From positions 124,001 through 188,000 of the forward strand of contig JAJFTO010000016.1 of NCBI GenBank assembly GCA_021372865.1: DNA of 64,000 nt, written 5' to 3'. Shown in pieces: positions 1 to 8,925 of this stretch. Position 1 is the stretch's first letter, and every line of letters begins with the position of its first letter. Source of the stretch: Porphyromonadaceae bacterium. Lineage in GTDB: Bacteria; Bacteroidota; Bacteroidia; Bacteroidales; Dysgonomonadaceae. The notes beneath the pieces were generated by a model. The model saw only the letters and a list, made by a program, of their open reading frames with translations, made no database searches and was not told where the DNA came from. Both the position numbers and the translations under genes were made by a program.

Positions 1-465
1 GAACATCTGATTCGCACCATCGGAAGGAAAAGCAAAAATGATATCTATGCCGATGCACTGGAGGCCGGGACAACCTATGTAAGTGACTACTGGAAAAAGA
101 AAAGCTTTGATACCACATCATTGCAGATGTACGATGGAAGCGGCCTGGCACCTCAAAATGCAGTGAGTCCCTCGGCTTTCACGCAGTTGCTGGTGTACAT
201 GTATCACAGAAGTGAATTTTCATCCGCCTTCTTTGATTCACTCCCCAAAGCGGGGCGGGAGGGTACGCTCAAAAATTTTATGGGGAACACCCGGTATAGT
301 GGTAAGATCGTTGCCAAGAGCGGCAGCATTGGCGGTGTACAGTGTTATGCAGGGTATCTGATCGACGGCAACAAAAAATATGCCTTTGCCGTGATGGTAA
401 ATAAATTCAATGGCACCCGCCCACAGGTGAGGGGTGCCATTGAACAATTCTTGCAGGGTCTTTAG
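1..465 (+). CDS. dacB: D-alanyl-D-alanine carboxypeptidase/endopeptidase, PBP4 type (3' part)
   Basis: The reading frame is open from base 1, so the start lies outside the window; 154 C-terminal residues are visible. The fragment carries the DGSGLAPQN segment and an AKSGSIGG segment that stands where penicillin-binding proteins have their KTG box (here KSG). Both fit peptidase family S13 (PBP4/DacB), which trims or cross-link-cleaves peptidoglycan in the periplasm. The catalytic SxxK and SxN motifs would be upstream and cannot be checked. It ends 4 bp from the convergent FKBP gene. The family call is from the motifs seen; endopeptidase versus carboxypeptidase activity is open. Confidence 0.85.
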   Translation, partial: EHLIRTIGRKSKNDIYADALEAGTTYVSDYWKKKSFDTTSLQMYDGSGLAPQNAVSPSAFTQLLVYMYHRSEFSSAFFDSLPKAGREGTLKNFMGNTRYSGKIVAKSGSIGGVQCYAGYLIDGNKKYAFAVMVNKFNGTRPQVRGAIEQFLQGL

Positions 466-469
466 AAAA

Positions 470-1006
470 TTACTCAATACTGACCAGCTCAATTTCAAAA
501 ACCAGTGTGGTGTAACCTTGTATGCTGCTATTGCCCGATTCACCGTAGGCAAGCTTCCAGGGCATCCATACTTCCCATTTGTCGCCCACGCGCATATGTT
601 GCAAGGCGGTGGAAAATCCGTCCACGACACCATTCACGGCAAATGTTCTTGGAATATTGTTGTTTTCCGTAGAATCGAAAATCACTTTATTGTAAATGAT
701 GTTGTTTTTATTGTCGGTATAAGTATCGGGCATCGACCAGATATTCTTATACCAGCCGGTGTAAAGCACCTTTACCTTGTCTGTAAAATAGGGCGTTTCA
801 CCGTCACCCGACTGGATCTCTTTGTACATGACAAAACCTTTTCCCGATTGTGAATTGAGTTTCGTATATGCCGGGTTGGTCGCTATAGCAGTAAACTGAG
901 CTTCGTTGTCAAGCTGCCACTGATCGTTGAACGTTTCTGTCTTATCGCATGCCGAAAACAGGAGAGTAAAAAAAAGTGTAAATATTAAGATTGAATTTCT
1001 CTTCAT
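470..1006 (-). CDS. FKBP-type peptidyl-prolyl cis-trans isomerase lipoprotein
   Basis: 178 residues. An N-terminal signal ends in a lipobox (LLFSAC, Cys20), so the protein is probably lipid-anchored and exported. The C-terminal half from about residue 75 has FKBP features: a VKVLYTGWY strand, an IFDST segment, and VVDGFSTALQHMRVGDKWEVWMP followed by the LAYGE segment. FKBP proteins catalyse proline isomerisation during folding of exported proteins. It starts 4 bp after the glycyl-tRNA synthetase stop, so the two are probably co-transcribed. Some active-site aromatic residues differ from small FKBPs, so chaperone rather than isomerase action is possible. Confidence 0.88.
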   Translation of the reverse strand: MKRNSILIFTLFFTLLFSACDKTETFNDQWQLDNEAQFTAIATNPAYTKLNSQSGKGFVMYKEIQSGDGETPYFTDKVKVLYTGWYKNIWSMPDTYTDNKNNIIYNKVIFDSTENNNIPRTFAVNGVVDGFSTALQHMRVGDKWEVWMPWKLAYGESGNSSIQGYTTLVFEIELVSIE

Positions 1007-1010
1007 GATT

Positions 1011-2558
1011 TTATGCTGATAATTGCTTGAGTAAATTTTTCATATCGACTTTGTCGGTGATGGTACGTTGCAGTGAATCGATGGAAACTCTTTCCTGTTC
1101 CATTGTATCACGATAACGGATGGTGACGGTATTGTCTTCCAGTGTCTGATGATCGATGGTCGCACAGAAAGGGGTACCAATGGCATCCTGACGGCGGTAA
1201 CGCTTACCGATGCTGTCTTTCTCGTCGTACTGACAGGCAAAGCTGAATTTGAGCTCATCCATGATCTCACGGGCTTTTTCTGAGAGACCGTCTTTTTTCA
1301 CCAGTGGCAGAATGGCAAGCTTCACCGGTGCAAGGGCAGGGGGGAGCTTCAGCAACACGCGCACCTCTCCTCCCTCCAACGTTTCCTCGCAATAGGAGGC
1401 TGCCAGAATGGAAAGGAACATTCTGTCCACGCCAATGGATGTTTCCACCACAAAGGGAATATAGGATTTGTTCTGTTCAGGATCGAAGTACTGCATCTTC
1501 TTACCTGAATATTTTTCGTGCTGACTCAAATCGAAGTCGGTGCGGGAATGAATTCCTTCCACCTCCTTGAAGCCGAAAGGCATTTCAAACTCAATATCTG
1601 TAGCTGCATTGGCATAGTGCGCCAGCTTGTCGTGGTCGTGAAAACGATATTTCTCCGCTCCAAAGCCCAGTGTCTGGTGCCACTTCATCCGAAATGCCTT
1701 CCAGTGCTCAAACCACTGTAGTTCTTCGCCCGGTGTCACAAAAAACTGCATCTCCATCTGCTCGAACTCCCGCATACGGAAGATAAACTGACGGGCTACA
1801 ATCTCATTGCGAAAAGCTTTGCCTATCTGGGCAATACCGAAAGGTACCTTCATGCGTCCCGTTTTCTGTACGTTGAGGAAGTTCACAAATATACCCTGTG
1901 CTGTTTCAGGCCGTAAGTAAACCTTCATGGCTCCCTCTGAAGTGGAACCCATCTCAGTAGAAAACATCAGGTTGAACTGACGCACTTCGGTCCAGTTGCG
2001 TGTGCCGCTGATGGGACAGACAATTTCACAGTCGATGATGATCTGTCGCAAATCCTCCAGGTTGTTGTCGTTCAGTGCCTTTGCAAAACGAGTGTGGACT
2101 TCGTCTCTTTTTTGTTGCTGCTCCAGCACCCGGGGGTTGGTCGCACGAAACATGGCTTCGTCGAACGATTCACCAAAACGTTTGGCTGCCTTCTGAATCT
2201 CTTTCCCGATCTTATCGTCCAGTTTGGCCAGGTGATCTTCAATCAGCACATCGGCGCGATACCGTTTCTTGCTGTCCCTGTTGTCGATGAGCGGATCGTT
2301 GAAGGCATCCACATGTCCCGATGCCTTCCAGATAGTGGGATGCATAAAGATGGAAGAATCAATCCCCACCACATTCTCATGCAACAGCACCATGCTATCC
2401 CACCAGTATTTCTTTATGTTGTTCTTGAGCTCCACACCCATCTGTCCGTAGTCGTATACCGCGCCCAAGCCATCGTAGATTTCACTCGAAGGGAATACAT
2501 ACCCGTACTCTTTGCTATGCGATACCAGTTTCTTAAAAACCTCTTCCTGTTGTGCCAT
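1011..2558 (-). CDS. glyS: Glycyl-tRNA synthetase (single-chain, class II)
   Basis: Charges tRNA-Gly with glycine in the cytoplasm. The start is placed at the ATG at 2558 (MAQQEEVFKKL), giving 515 residues; a further nine upstream codons are open but do not resemble the family N-terminus. Class II features are visible: YDYGQMGVELKNNIKKYWW near the N-terminus, motif 2 (FGIAQIGKAFRNEI) and motif 3 near SIGVDRMF, followed by an anticodon-binding domain (APVKLAILPLVKKDGL). This is the eukaryote/archaea-like alpha2 form used by Bacteroidota, not the glyQ/glyS tetramer. It leads a two-gene unit with the FKBP lipoprotein. Confidence 0.96.
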   Translation of the reverse strand: MAQQEEVFKKLVSHSKEYGYVFPSSEIYDGLGAVYDYGQMGVELKNNIKKYWWDSMVLLHENVVGIDSSIFMHPTIWKASGHVDAFNDPLIDNRDSKKRYRADVLIEDHLAKLDDKIGKEIQKAAKRFGESFDEAMFRATNPRVLEQQQKRDEVHTRFAKALNDNNLEDLRQIIIDCEIVCPISGTRNWTEVRQFNLMFSTEMGSTSEGAMKVYLRPETAQGIFVNFLNVQKTGRMKVPFGIAQIGKAFRNEIVARQFIFRMREFEQMEMQFFVTPGEELQWFEHWKAFRMKWHQTLGFGAEKYRFHDHDKLAHYANAATDIEFEMPFGFKEVEGIHSRTDFDLSQHEKYSGKKMQYFDPEQNKSYIPFVVETSIGVDRMFLSILAASYCEETLEGGEVRVLLKLPPALAPVKLAILPLVKKDGLSEKAREIMDELKFSFACQYDEKDSIGKRYRRQDAIGTPFCATIDHQTLEDNTVTIRYRDTMEQERVSIDSLQRTITDKVDMKNLLKQLSA

Positions 2559-2739
2559 AATTTCAAAACTGCACCTTGCAGCCAATCATGTGACTGTGTG
2601 CATGCATTGTCTGATTAATAAAACTCTTTACTTGTTTTCAACCTGCAAAGTAAACGGTTTTTTTCGATATTTAGGCTTCACAAATGATTAAAGATAAATA
2701 ATGATGACAATATTTAGATCACGCTCCGGGGAAAAGTTG

Positions 2740-2747
2740 TATTTTTG
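2740..2747 (+). promoter_or_regulatory. -7 box of the flippase promoter
   Basis: TATTTTTG fits the Bacteroidota sigma-70 -7 consensus TAnnTTTG, 43 bp before the ATG at 2791. No clear TTTG -33 box is seen at the usual 19-21 bp spacing. Confidence 0.5.
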
Positions 2748-2790
2748 TTTCCGAAATGCAGGATCAATCTTCTAACAGACTCGAGTGAAT

Positions 2791-4284
2791 ATGGCAGGTG
2801 AAATGAAAACATTGGCAAAAGAAACCTTCTTTTATGGCCTAGGGAGCGTCTTGCCCAAACTGCTCAGCTGGTTGCTCTCCCTCTATTGGGCTTTTGTCCT
2901 GCCAAAGATCTCCGATATTGGTGTATTGACAAATTTCTATGCCTGGGTGGCACTCCTGCAGGTAATCCTGACCTATGGCATGGAAACCGGGTTCTTCCGT
3001 TATGCCAACAAAGAGAAAGATCCTGTCCGTGTTTTTTCTACTACCTTTCTTAGTATTGCCACTACCACCACCTTTTTCTTTATTCTGGCACTCCTGTTTC
3101 TGAAACCGGTGGCATTTGCACTGGGCGGCACGGCCATGAAACCGCATTACCTGCTTCTGCTGGTGACCATCCTCTGTATGGACGTACTGGGTGCCATTCC
3201 ATTTGCCAACCTGAGGTTCAAAAAAAGGCCGGTACGTTTCGCAATGATCAAGGTGCTCAACGTGGTGCTGACCATCCTGTTCAACCTCTTCTTCTTCCTG
3301 GCTTGCCCCCGTCTGCAGACCCTCTTCCCCGAAGTTTTCGCTTGGTTCGACATAAACAAGGGGGTAGATTATATTCTGATTTCAAACCTCACGGCTTCGG
3401 TCATCCAGCTTCTGATGGTGTCGCCTGAATTACGAATCCGATTCACTTTAGATAAAGTGCTGCTTCGCAAGATGTTGAAATACTCATTTCCCATATTGAT
3501 ATTGGGTGTCGCCGGCATCCTGAACCAGACGGTGGACAAGATTATATTCCCCTGGTTATACCCCGACAAGGCAAATGCTTATACCGAACTGGGTATTTAC
3601 GGACAGAACTTCAAGATTGCCATCATCATGGTGATGTTCACCCAGGCATTCCGGTATGCTTTTGAACCATTTATCTTTGCACGGGGTAAAGGGGCCGCAG
3701 ACGACCGACAGTCGTTCAGTGATGCCACCCGTTATTTCATTGTCTTTGGATTGCTTATTTTCCTGGTGACCACCGGTTATATCGATGTTATCAAGTATCT
3801 GATTCCCGCATCCTATCACGCTGGGTTGAAGGTGGTGCCCATTGTGCTGCTGGGGGAACTCTTCTTTGGGGTATACTTCAACCTGTCGCTTTGGTACAAG
3901 CTGACCGACCAGACCCGTTGGGGAGCCTATATGTCGCTTATCGGCTTTGTAATCACCATCCTTATCAACGTGCTTTTTATTCCCAGTTACGGTTATATGG
4001 CCTGTGCGTGGGCATCGTTTATAGCCAACCTGGTCATGATGGCAATCTCATTCTTTCTGGGACAGAAAAATTATCCCATTCCCTACAATCTTAAATCGGC
4101 AGGAGTATCCTTTCTGCTTTCCATGATTCTTTTTGCAGGAATCACAATCACATATCTGAATGTGAATTTTTTATGGCTCAGGTTGGGGATAAATACGTCT
4201 TTAATTCTGATTTATCTTGCAGTGCTGATAAAAAAGGAGTTACCTTTGCGGCAATGGCCGCTGATCGGAAAATATTTTAAATAA
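2791..4284 (+). CDS. Polysaccharide/lipid-linked oligosaccharide flippase (Wzx-like, MOP superfamily)
   Basis: About 497 residues with some 12-14 hydrophobic segments spread over the whole length, starting MAGEMKTLAKETFFYGLGSVLPKL, the typical Bacteroidota Wzx-like opening. A GTG two codons upstream is in frame, but the ATG at 2791 fits better. Such proteins move undecaprenyl-linked sugar units across the inner membrane for O-antigen or capsule building. No glycosyltransferase cluster surrounds it, so its substrate cannot be told. It is divergent from glyS and is followed by an S46 peptidase gene 110 bp on. Confidence 0.85.
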   Translation: MAGEMKTLAKETFFYGLGSVLPKLLSWLLSLYWAFVLPKISDIGVLTNFYAWVALLQVILTYGMETGFFRYANKEKDPVRVFSTTFLSIATTTTFFFILALLFLKPVAFALGGTAMKPHYLLLLVTILCMDVLGAIPFANLRFKKRPVRFAMIKVLNVVLTILFNLFFFLACPRLQTLFPEVFAWFDINKGVDYILISNLTASVIQLLMVSPELRIRFTLDKVLLRKMLKYSFPILILGVAGILNQTVDKIIFPWLYPDKANAYTELGIYGQNFKIAIIMVMFTQAFRYAFEPFIFARGKGAADDRQSFSDATRYFIVFGLLIFLVTTGYIDVIKYLIPASYHAGLKVVPIVLLGELFFGVYFNLSLWYKLTDQTRWGAYMSLIGFVITILINVLFIPSYGYMACAWASFIANLVMMAISFFLGQKNYPIPYNLKSAGVSFLLSMILFAGITITYLNVNFLWLRLGINTSLILIYLAVLIKKELPLRQWPLIGKYFK

Positions 4285-4327
4285 AATTGTGTTGTTAATT
4301 GCTGAAAACTTTCTTGCCAACCACTGC

Positions 4328-4346
4328 AGCAACAATGGTTGCTTTT
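4328..4346 (+). terminator. Weak hairpin terminator after the flippase gene
   Basis: AGCAAC-AATG-GTTGCT followed by TTTT. A six-pair stem and a short T run 43 bp after the flippase stop; weak. Confidence 0.35.
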
Positions 4347-4394
4347 AGAGAGCCGACCGCTGACTGCTAATAACTAATTTATTAAAAAAGCTAT

Positions 4395-6521
4395 ATGAGA
4401 AAACTGTTTTTATCACTCGCCGTACTATGCTCAGTGTTCGCAGCAAATGCCGACGAAGGTATGTGGCTGCTTAGAGAATTGGACAAGGAGAGTGTCGCCC
4501 GCATGGATGAACTCGGATTTACTTTTCCAGTCAATCGTCTTTATAACGAACAAAAAAGCTCACTTAAAGATGCTGTGGTTATCTTTGGCGGGGGATGTTC
4601 CGGTGTGGCAGTATCGGAAAAAGGACTAATTTTTACCAATCATCACTGCGGCTACGGCGCGATTCAAAAGTTGAGTACCGTAGACCACGACTACCTGAGA
4701 GATGGTTTTGTTGCAAAAAAAGGTACGGATGAACTTTATGCCGACGGACTCACTGTCTCCTTTCTTCGTTCAATGGTGGACGTAACCGATCAGATTGTTC
4801 CCCATGTTCCGTTGGTGCTTAGTGAAGTACAACGAGAACTTGTCATTGATTCACTTTCCACTCAATTAATAGAAGCATATGAGAATGACCCTTTTACCAG
4901 CGCAAGGGTCGTGCCCTTTTATGCCCGTAACAAGTATTATGTGGTACTTTATGATGTGTTTCGTGATGTGCGGCTGGTGGTTACGCCCCCTTCCTCGGTA
5001 GGTAAGTTTGGTGGTGATACGGACAACTGGATGTGGCCACGACAGACCGGCGATTTTTCTGTTTTCCGGGTATATGCCGGCAAGGACAACAAACCTGCGA
5101 ATTACAGTGCAAGCAATAAACCTTACAAACCAAAATACGTGGTTCCAGTGTCACTGGCCGGTGTAAAAGAGGGCGACTACTGCATGACGGTGGGTTACCC
5201 CGGCAGCACACAACGGTACATGTCGTCGTGGGGTATCCGTCAGCAGATGGAATCTGAAAATAAACCCCGCATTGAAGTGCGAGGTGCAAAACAGGCTATC
5301 TGGTGGGACGCAATGACGTCGAATGATACCATCCGCATCAAATATGCCAGCAAGTTTGCAGGGAGTTCCAACTACTGGAAAAACGCGATGGGCATGAATG
5401 AGGCGTTGAACAATTTGGGTGTGTTGCCACAAAAAGAAAAAATGGAAGAGCAGCTCAACAGATGGATACAGAGCAATCCGGCACGCAAGGTCAAATACGA
5501 CAGCACCCTTCTTTCGCTGAAAAATGCATACGCCGGTTCCGATGAGCTGGCACGTTATACCACTTATTTCCTGGAAACGTTCAACAATGGTATTGAACTG
5601 ATCCGGTTTGCCAACACCATCCTTCGTTTCGATACGGAAGGTACGGAAGAAGACAAACAGGCATTCATCAACGAACGACTCATTGAATCCTATAAGAACT
5701 ACGAACCGGCGTTGGACAAAAAGGTACTGCCTGTATTAATGAAACTATATGCTGAACGGGTGCCACAGCAATACCACCCGGATATCTACCAAAAGATTGA
5801 TTCTCTGTTTGATGGTGACTATGAAGCGTACGCCGACTGGCTCTATACCCATTCACAGTTTACTTCACTGGAAAAGCTTTTGCAACTGTTGAAAACTGCC
5901 GATACGCAGCTTCTCACAAAAGATCCGGCCATGGAACTGGCATTGTCGACAACTGACATGGGGTATGAACTGTCGGAGCTGATGATGCCCTTCTATGGAA
6001 AAATTTTAAAAGGTGAACGGGAGCTGATGGCAGCCCTTATGGAGATGAGTCCGGGAAAAAACTTTTATCCCGATGCCAACTTCACGCAACGGATGAGCTA
6101 CGGAACTGTGCAGGGCTACAGGCCACGTGATGCGGTGTGGTACGACTATTACAGTACCTCAAAAGGCATCCTTGAAAAGCAGGTGCCGGGTGATCCTGAG
6201 TTTAACGTACAGGAATATATCCTTGATGCCATCCGCAGCGAAGATTTCGGCCGTTATGCCGACAAAGAGGGGGGCATGCGGGTAAATTTCCTGTCGAACA
6301 ATGATATTACCGGTGGAAACTCGGGAAGCCCCGTGTTGAATGGGAAAGCCGAGCTTATCGGATTGGCGTTCGATGGCAACTGGGAGTCACTGAGTGGTGA
6401 TATCCTCTTTGAAAACGATATGCAACGCACGATCAGTGTGGACATCCGCTTCGTACTGTACATGATTGACAAAGTTATGGGCGCACCGCACGTAGTGAAA
6501 GAATTGAAACTGGTTGACTAA
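4395..6521 (+). CDS. S46 family dipeptidyl-peptidase (DPP7-like)
   Basis: 708 residues, the usual size for the family, with a signal peptide ending near residue 19. S46 enzymes are chymotrypsin-fold serine exopeptidases that release dipeptides in the periplasm and feed amino-acid fermentation. The catalytic parts are present: TNHHCGYG (His84), GGDTDNWMWPR (about 206-216) and GGNSGSPV (Ser643). Eighteen residues after the serine is a glycine (FDGNWE, Gly661). In Porphyromonas DPP7 this position is Gly and in DPP11, which takes Asp/Glu, it is Arg; the sequence therefore points to DPP7-type preference for hydrophobic P1 residues. It is monocistronic and closes with a shared terminator. Confidence 0.93.
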   Translation: MRKLFLSLAVLCSVFAANADEGMWLLRELDKESVARMDELGFTFPVNRLYNEQKSSLKDAVVIFGGGCSGVAVSEKGLIFTNHHCGYGAIQKLSTVDHDYLRDGFVAKKGTDELYADGLTVSFLRSMVDVTDQIVPHVPLVLSEVQRELVIDSLSTQLIEAYENDPFTSARVVPFYARNKYYVVLYDVFRDVRLVVTPPSSVGKFGGDTDNWMWPRQTGDFSVFRVYAGKDNKPANYSASNKPYKPKYVVPVSLAGVKEGDYCMTVGYPGSTQRYMSSWGIRQQMESENKPRIEVRGAKQAIWWDAMTSNDTIRIKYASKFAGSSNYWKNAMGMNEALNNLGVLPQKEKMEEQLNRWIQSNPARKVKYDSTLLSLKNAYAGSDELARYTTYFLETFNNGIELIRFANTILRFDTEGTEEDKQAFINERLIESYKNYEPALDKKVLPVLMKLYAERVPQQYHPDIYQKIDSLFDGDYEAYADWLYTHSQFTSLEKLLQLLKTADTQLLTKDPAMELALSTTDMGYELSELMMPFYGKILKGERELMAALMEMSPGKNFYPDANFTQRMSYGTVQGYRPRDAVWYDYYSTSKGILEKQVPGDPEFNVQEYILDAIRSEDFGRYADKEGGMRVNFLSNNDITGGNSGSPVLNGKAELIGLAFDGNWESLSGDILFENDMQRTISVDIRFVLYMIDKVMGAPHVVKELKLVD

Positions 6522-6544
6522 AAGCCTCTCTTTTTCAAACAAAA

Positions 6545-6586
6545 AATCCCCTCATTGACATCAGTTTGTCGGTGAGGGGATTGTTT
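6545..6586. terminator. Bidirectional terminator between S46 peptidase and mgsA
   Basis: AATCCCCTCA pairs with TGAGGGGATT across a loop that holds a second short stem (GACA/TGTC). A run flanks the left side and T run the right, so it can serve both convergent genes. Confidence 0.85.
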
Positions 6587-6601
6587 TAAACTTATTTTGG
6601 T

Positions 6602-7066
6602 CTAAAAACCCATCTTTTTTCTGTCGAATTCTTCATACCGGGGAGGAGATGGTACATAGCCATCATCGTCCCACAGGTTGCTGGTGATCATCAGGTCGGC
6701 ACTGTACCGGTTGCAGGCAATGGGTACATTGTGTACCCGACACTGACGGAGCAACATCATGATGTCTGCTTCGTGAGGCTGCGGATTGAGGTCGTCTATC
6801 AGAAACACGGCCAGGTCGATCTCTTTACGCACCACCATGGCCGCAATCTCGGCATCGCCCCCCATGGGGCCTGAGTTCATAATGGTAAACGTAGGGTTCA
6901 CCCCTTCATTATGCAGTGCATCACGTACCAGACTGCCGGTCGTTCCGGTGCACACCAGGTGGTGTTCCGAAAGGAAGTCGGAGTTGTAAATAACCCACTC
7001 CACCATATCTGCTTTACGGTGGTCGTGCGCTACCAATGCTATCGTTAATTTTTTTCTCATAATCAT
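6602..7066 (-). CDS. mgsA: Methylglyoxal synthase
   Basis: 154 residues. Converts dihydroxyacetone phosphate to methylglyoxal plus phosphate, a bypass that frees phosphate when triose phosphates build up. Key family residues are in place and, with the start used here, share the E. coli numbering: Asp71 in SGPMGGDAEIA, Asp91, His98 and Asp101 in DDLNPQPHEAD, and the NVPIACNRYSADLMI phosphate-binding stretch. A second Met at position 3 may be the real start. It lies 85 bp after the phosphohexomutase gene on the same strand and may be read from it. Confidence 0.96.
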   Translation of the reverse strand: MIMRKKLTIALVAHDHRKADMVEWVIYNSDFLSEHHLVCTGTTGSLVRDALHNEGVNPTFTIMNSGPMGGDAEIAAMVVRKEIDLAVFLIDDLNPQPHEADIMMLLRQCRVHNVPIACNRYSADLMITSNLWDDDGYVPSPPRYEEFDRKKMGF

Positions 7067-7151
7067 TTTAATAATCTGTTATCCGCTTTTTAATCTGTCT
7101 AACGTCCAATATTTGCAATATGGAGAACATACAACCTGAAAATTTCAAAAT

Positions 7152-8900
7152 CTAAATACCAAGTTCCTGACGTATTGCGTTTATCTTTTTGTTGGCATCC
7201 ATTTCTGCCTGTGACAGATCTTCACGTGACTTCACCGCACCCCTCACTTCAATATAAAATTTGATCTTTGGCTCGGTGCCCGAGGGACGGATGGATAGTT
7301 TGGTACCTTCCTCAGTAAAATATTGAATGACATTCGACGTGGTGGGCATTTCCAGTGCAATCTGTTCGTTTCGGACGTAGTCCACTGCTTCCAGCTTTGC
7401 GAAATCCTTGATCAACGTAACAGGGGATCCACCCAGTGAGGTTTTCGGGTTTGCACGGAAATTCTTCATCATTGCTTCAATCTCATCTGCACCCTCTTTT
7501 CCCTTGCGTACCAGCGAGATGCCCACCTCCTTTGAATATCCGTATTCAAGATAAATCTCTTCAAGCAACTGATACATGGTCTTCCCATTGTCCTTCGCCC
7601 AGGCAGCGATCTCTGCGAATAAAGCACATGCCGACACAGAATCTTTATCGCGTACAAAGTCACCAGCCAAAAAACCGTAACTCTCTTCTCCTCCGCCAAT
7701 GTATTTCTTTCCTCCTTCGTTTTTGCGTATGATTTCGGCAATCCATTTGAAGCCGGTGTAGCAGTCGAACAGTTCAATACCCTTCTTGTTGGCAATATCT
7801 TTTACCAGTTCGGTAGTGACAATGGTTTTTACCGCATACTCCTTGCCTGTAAGTAATCCCAGTTCCTCTCTTCTGTTCATCAGGTAATAAAGACACAGGA
7901 GCATGGTTTGGTTGCCATTGACAAGAATGAAGTTGCCTTCATTGCCACGAATGGCTGTGCCAATGCGGTCGCCGTCGGGATCGGTTGCCATCACCAGTTC
8001 AGCACCCGTATCCATGGCTTTCTTAATGGCCAGATCCAGTGCTGCAGGCTCTTCGGGATTGGGAGATACCACAGTGGGAAAGTCGCCGCTGATCACATCC
8101 TGTTCCGGAACATGGACGATATTGGTGAAGCCGATTGCTTTCAACGCATCGGGGACGAGTGTGATACCTGTACCGTGAATCGGCGTATATACGATCTTTA
8201 TGTCGTGCTGGCGTTCGATGGCTTCGGGCGAGAGTACCAGCTTGCGGATTTCGTCGATGAATGCCTTATCCATGTCTTTGCCAATGATTTCAATCAGCTT
8301 TTCGTTGCCTTTAAAACGAATGTCGTCGATAGAAGAAATGCGGTTTACCTCTGCTATGATGTTCTTGTCGTGCGGTCCCAACACCTGAGCCCCATCGTTC
8401 CAGTAGGCCTTATAACCGTTATATTCTTTTGGATTGTGTGAGGCAGTAATCATGATTCCACTCTGACAACCCAGTTTTCGGATGGCATAGGATATCTCGG
8501 GAGTGGGACGCAAATCTTCATAGAGGTAAACCTTGATGCCGTTGGCACTGAAGATGTCGGCTGATATCTCTGCGAACTTACGGCTGTTATTACGACAGTC
8601 GTGCCCGATCACTACTTTTATCTCATTCAAATCTGCAAATTCCTTCAACAGATAATTGGAGAGTCCCTGTGTGGCGGATCCTACCGTATAAATATTCATT
8701 CGATTGCTACCGGCACCCATGATACCCCGCAAACCGCCTGTACCAAATTCCAGATCTTTGTAAAATGCATCGACAAGCTTTGATTTATCTTCACTGTCAA
8801 GCATCTGCTGTACTTCTTCTTTGGTGGCAGCATCGTAGTTTCCATTAATCCAAGACTGTGCTTTTTCTGTTACAAATGCCAGTAATGTTTTTTCTTCCAT
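7152..8900 (-). CDS. Phosphoglucomutase/phosphomannomutase (alpha-D-phosphohexomutase)
   Basis: 582 residues. Interconverts hexose 1- and 6-phosphates in the cytoplasm. The four family landmarks are seen in order: TASHNPKEYNGYK with the phospho-serine Ser154, the metal loop DPDGDR near residue 305, the sugar-binding GGGEESYGF, and the phosphate-binding RPSGTEPKIKFY near the C-terminus. Length and motifs match the long PGM/PMM2-like group of Bacteroidota. It begins 25 bp after the C69 peptidase gene and is followed by mgsA, so the three probably form one unit. Glucose versus mannose preference cannot be read from the sequence. Confidence 0.95.
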   Translation of the reverse strand: MEEKTLLAFVTEKAQSWINGNYDAATKEEVQQMLDSEDKSKLVDAFYKDLEFGTGGLRGIMGAGSNRMNIYTVGSATQGLSNYLLKEFADLNEIKVVIGHDCRNNSRKFAEISADIFSANGIKVYLYEDLRPTPEISYAIRKLGCQSGIMITASHNPKEYNGYKAYWNDGAQVLGPHDKNIIAEVNRISSIDDIRFKGNEKLIEIIGKDMDKAFIDEIRKLVLSPEAIERQHDIKIVYTPIHGTGITLVPDALKAIGFTNIVHVPEQDVISGDFPTVVSPNPEEPAALDLAIKKAMDTGAELVMATDPDGDRIGTAIRGNEGNFILVNGNQTMLLCLYYLMNRREELGLLTGKEYAVKTIVTTELVKDIANKKGIELFDCYTGFKWIAEIIRKNEGGKKYIGGGEESYGFLAGDFVRDKDSVSACALFAEIAAWAKDNGKTMYQLLEEIYLEYGYSKEVGISLVRKGKEGADEIEAMMKNFRANPKTSLGGSPVTLIKDFAKLEAVDYVRNEQIALEMPTTSNVIQYFTEEGTKLSIRPSGTEPKIKFYIEVRGAVKSREDLSQAEMDANKKINAIRQELGI

Positions 8901-8925
8901 AATCAGTATTCTGTTTTTATATCTG

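Noticed and set aside
434..853. 139-codon plus-strand frame
   Set aside because: Antisense to the FKBP lipoprotein gene, which has a signal peptide and clear FKBP motifs.
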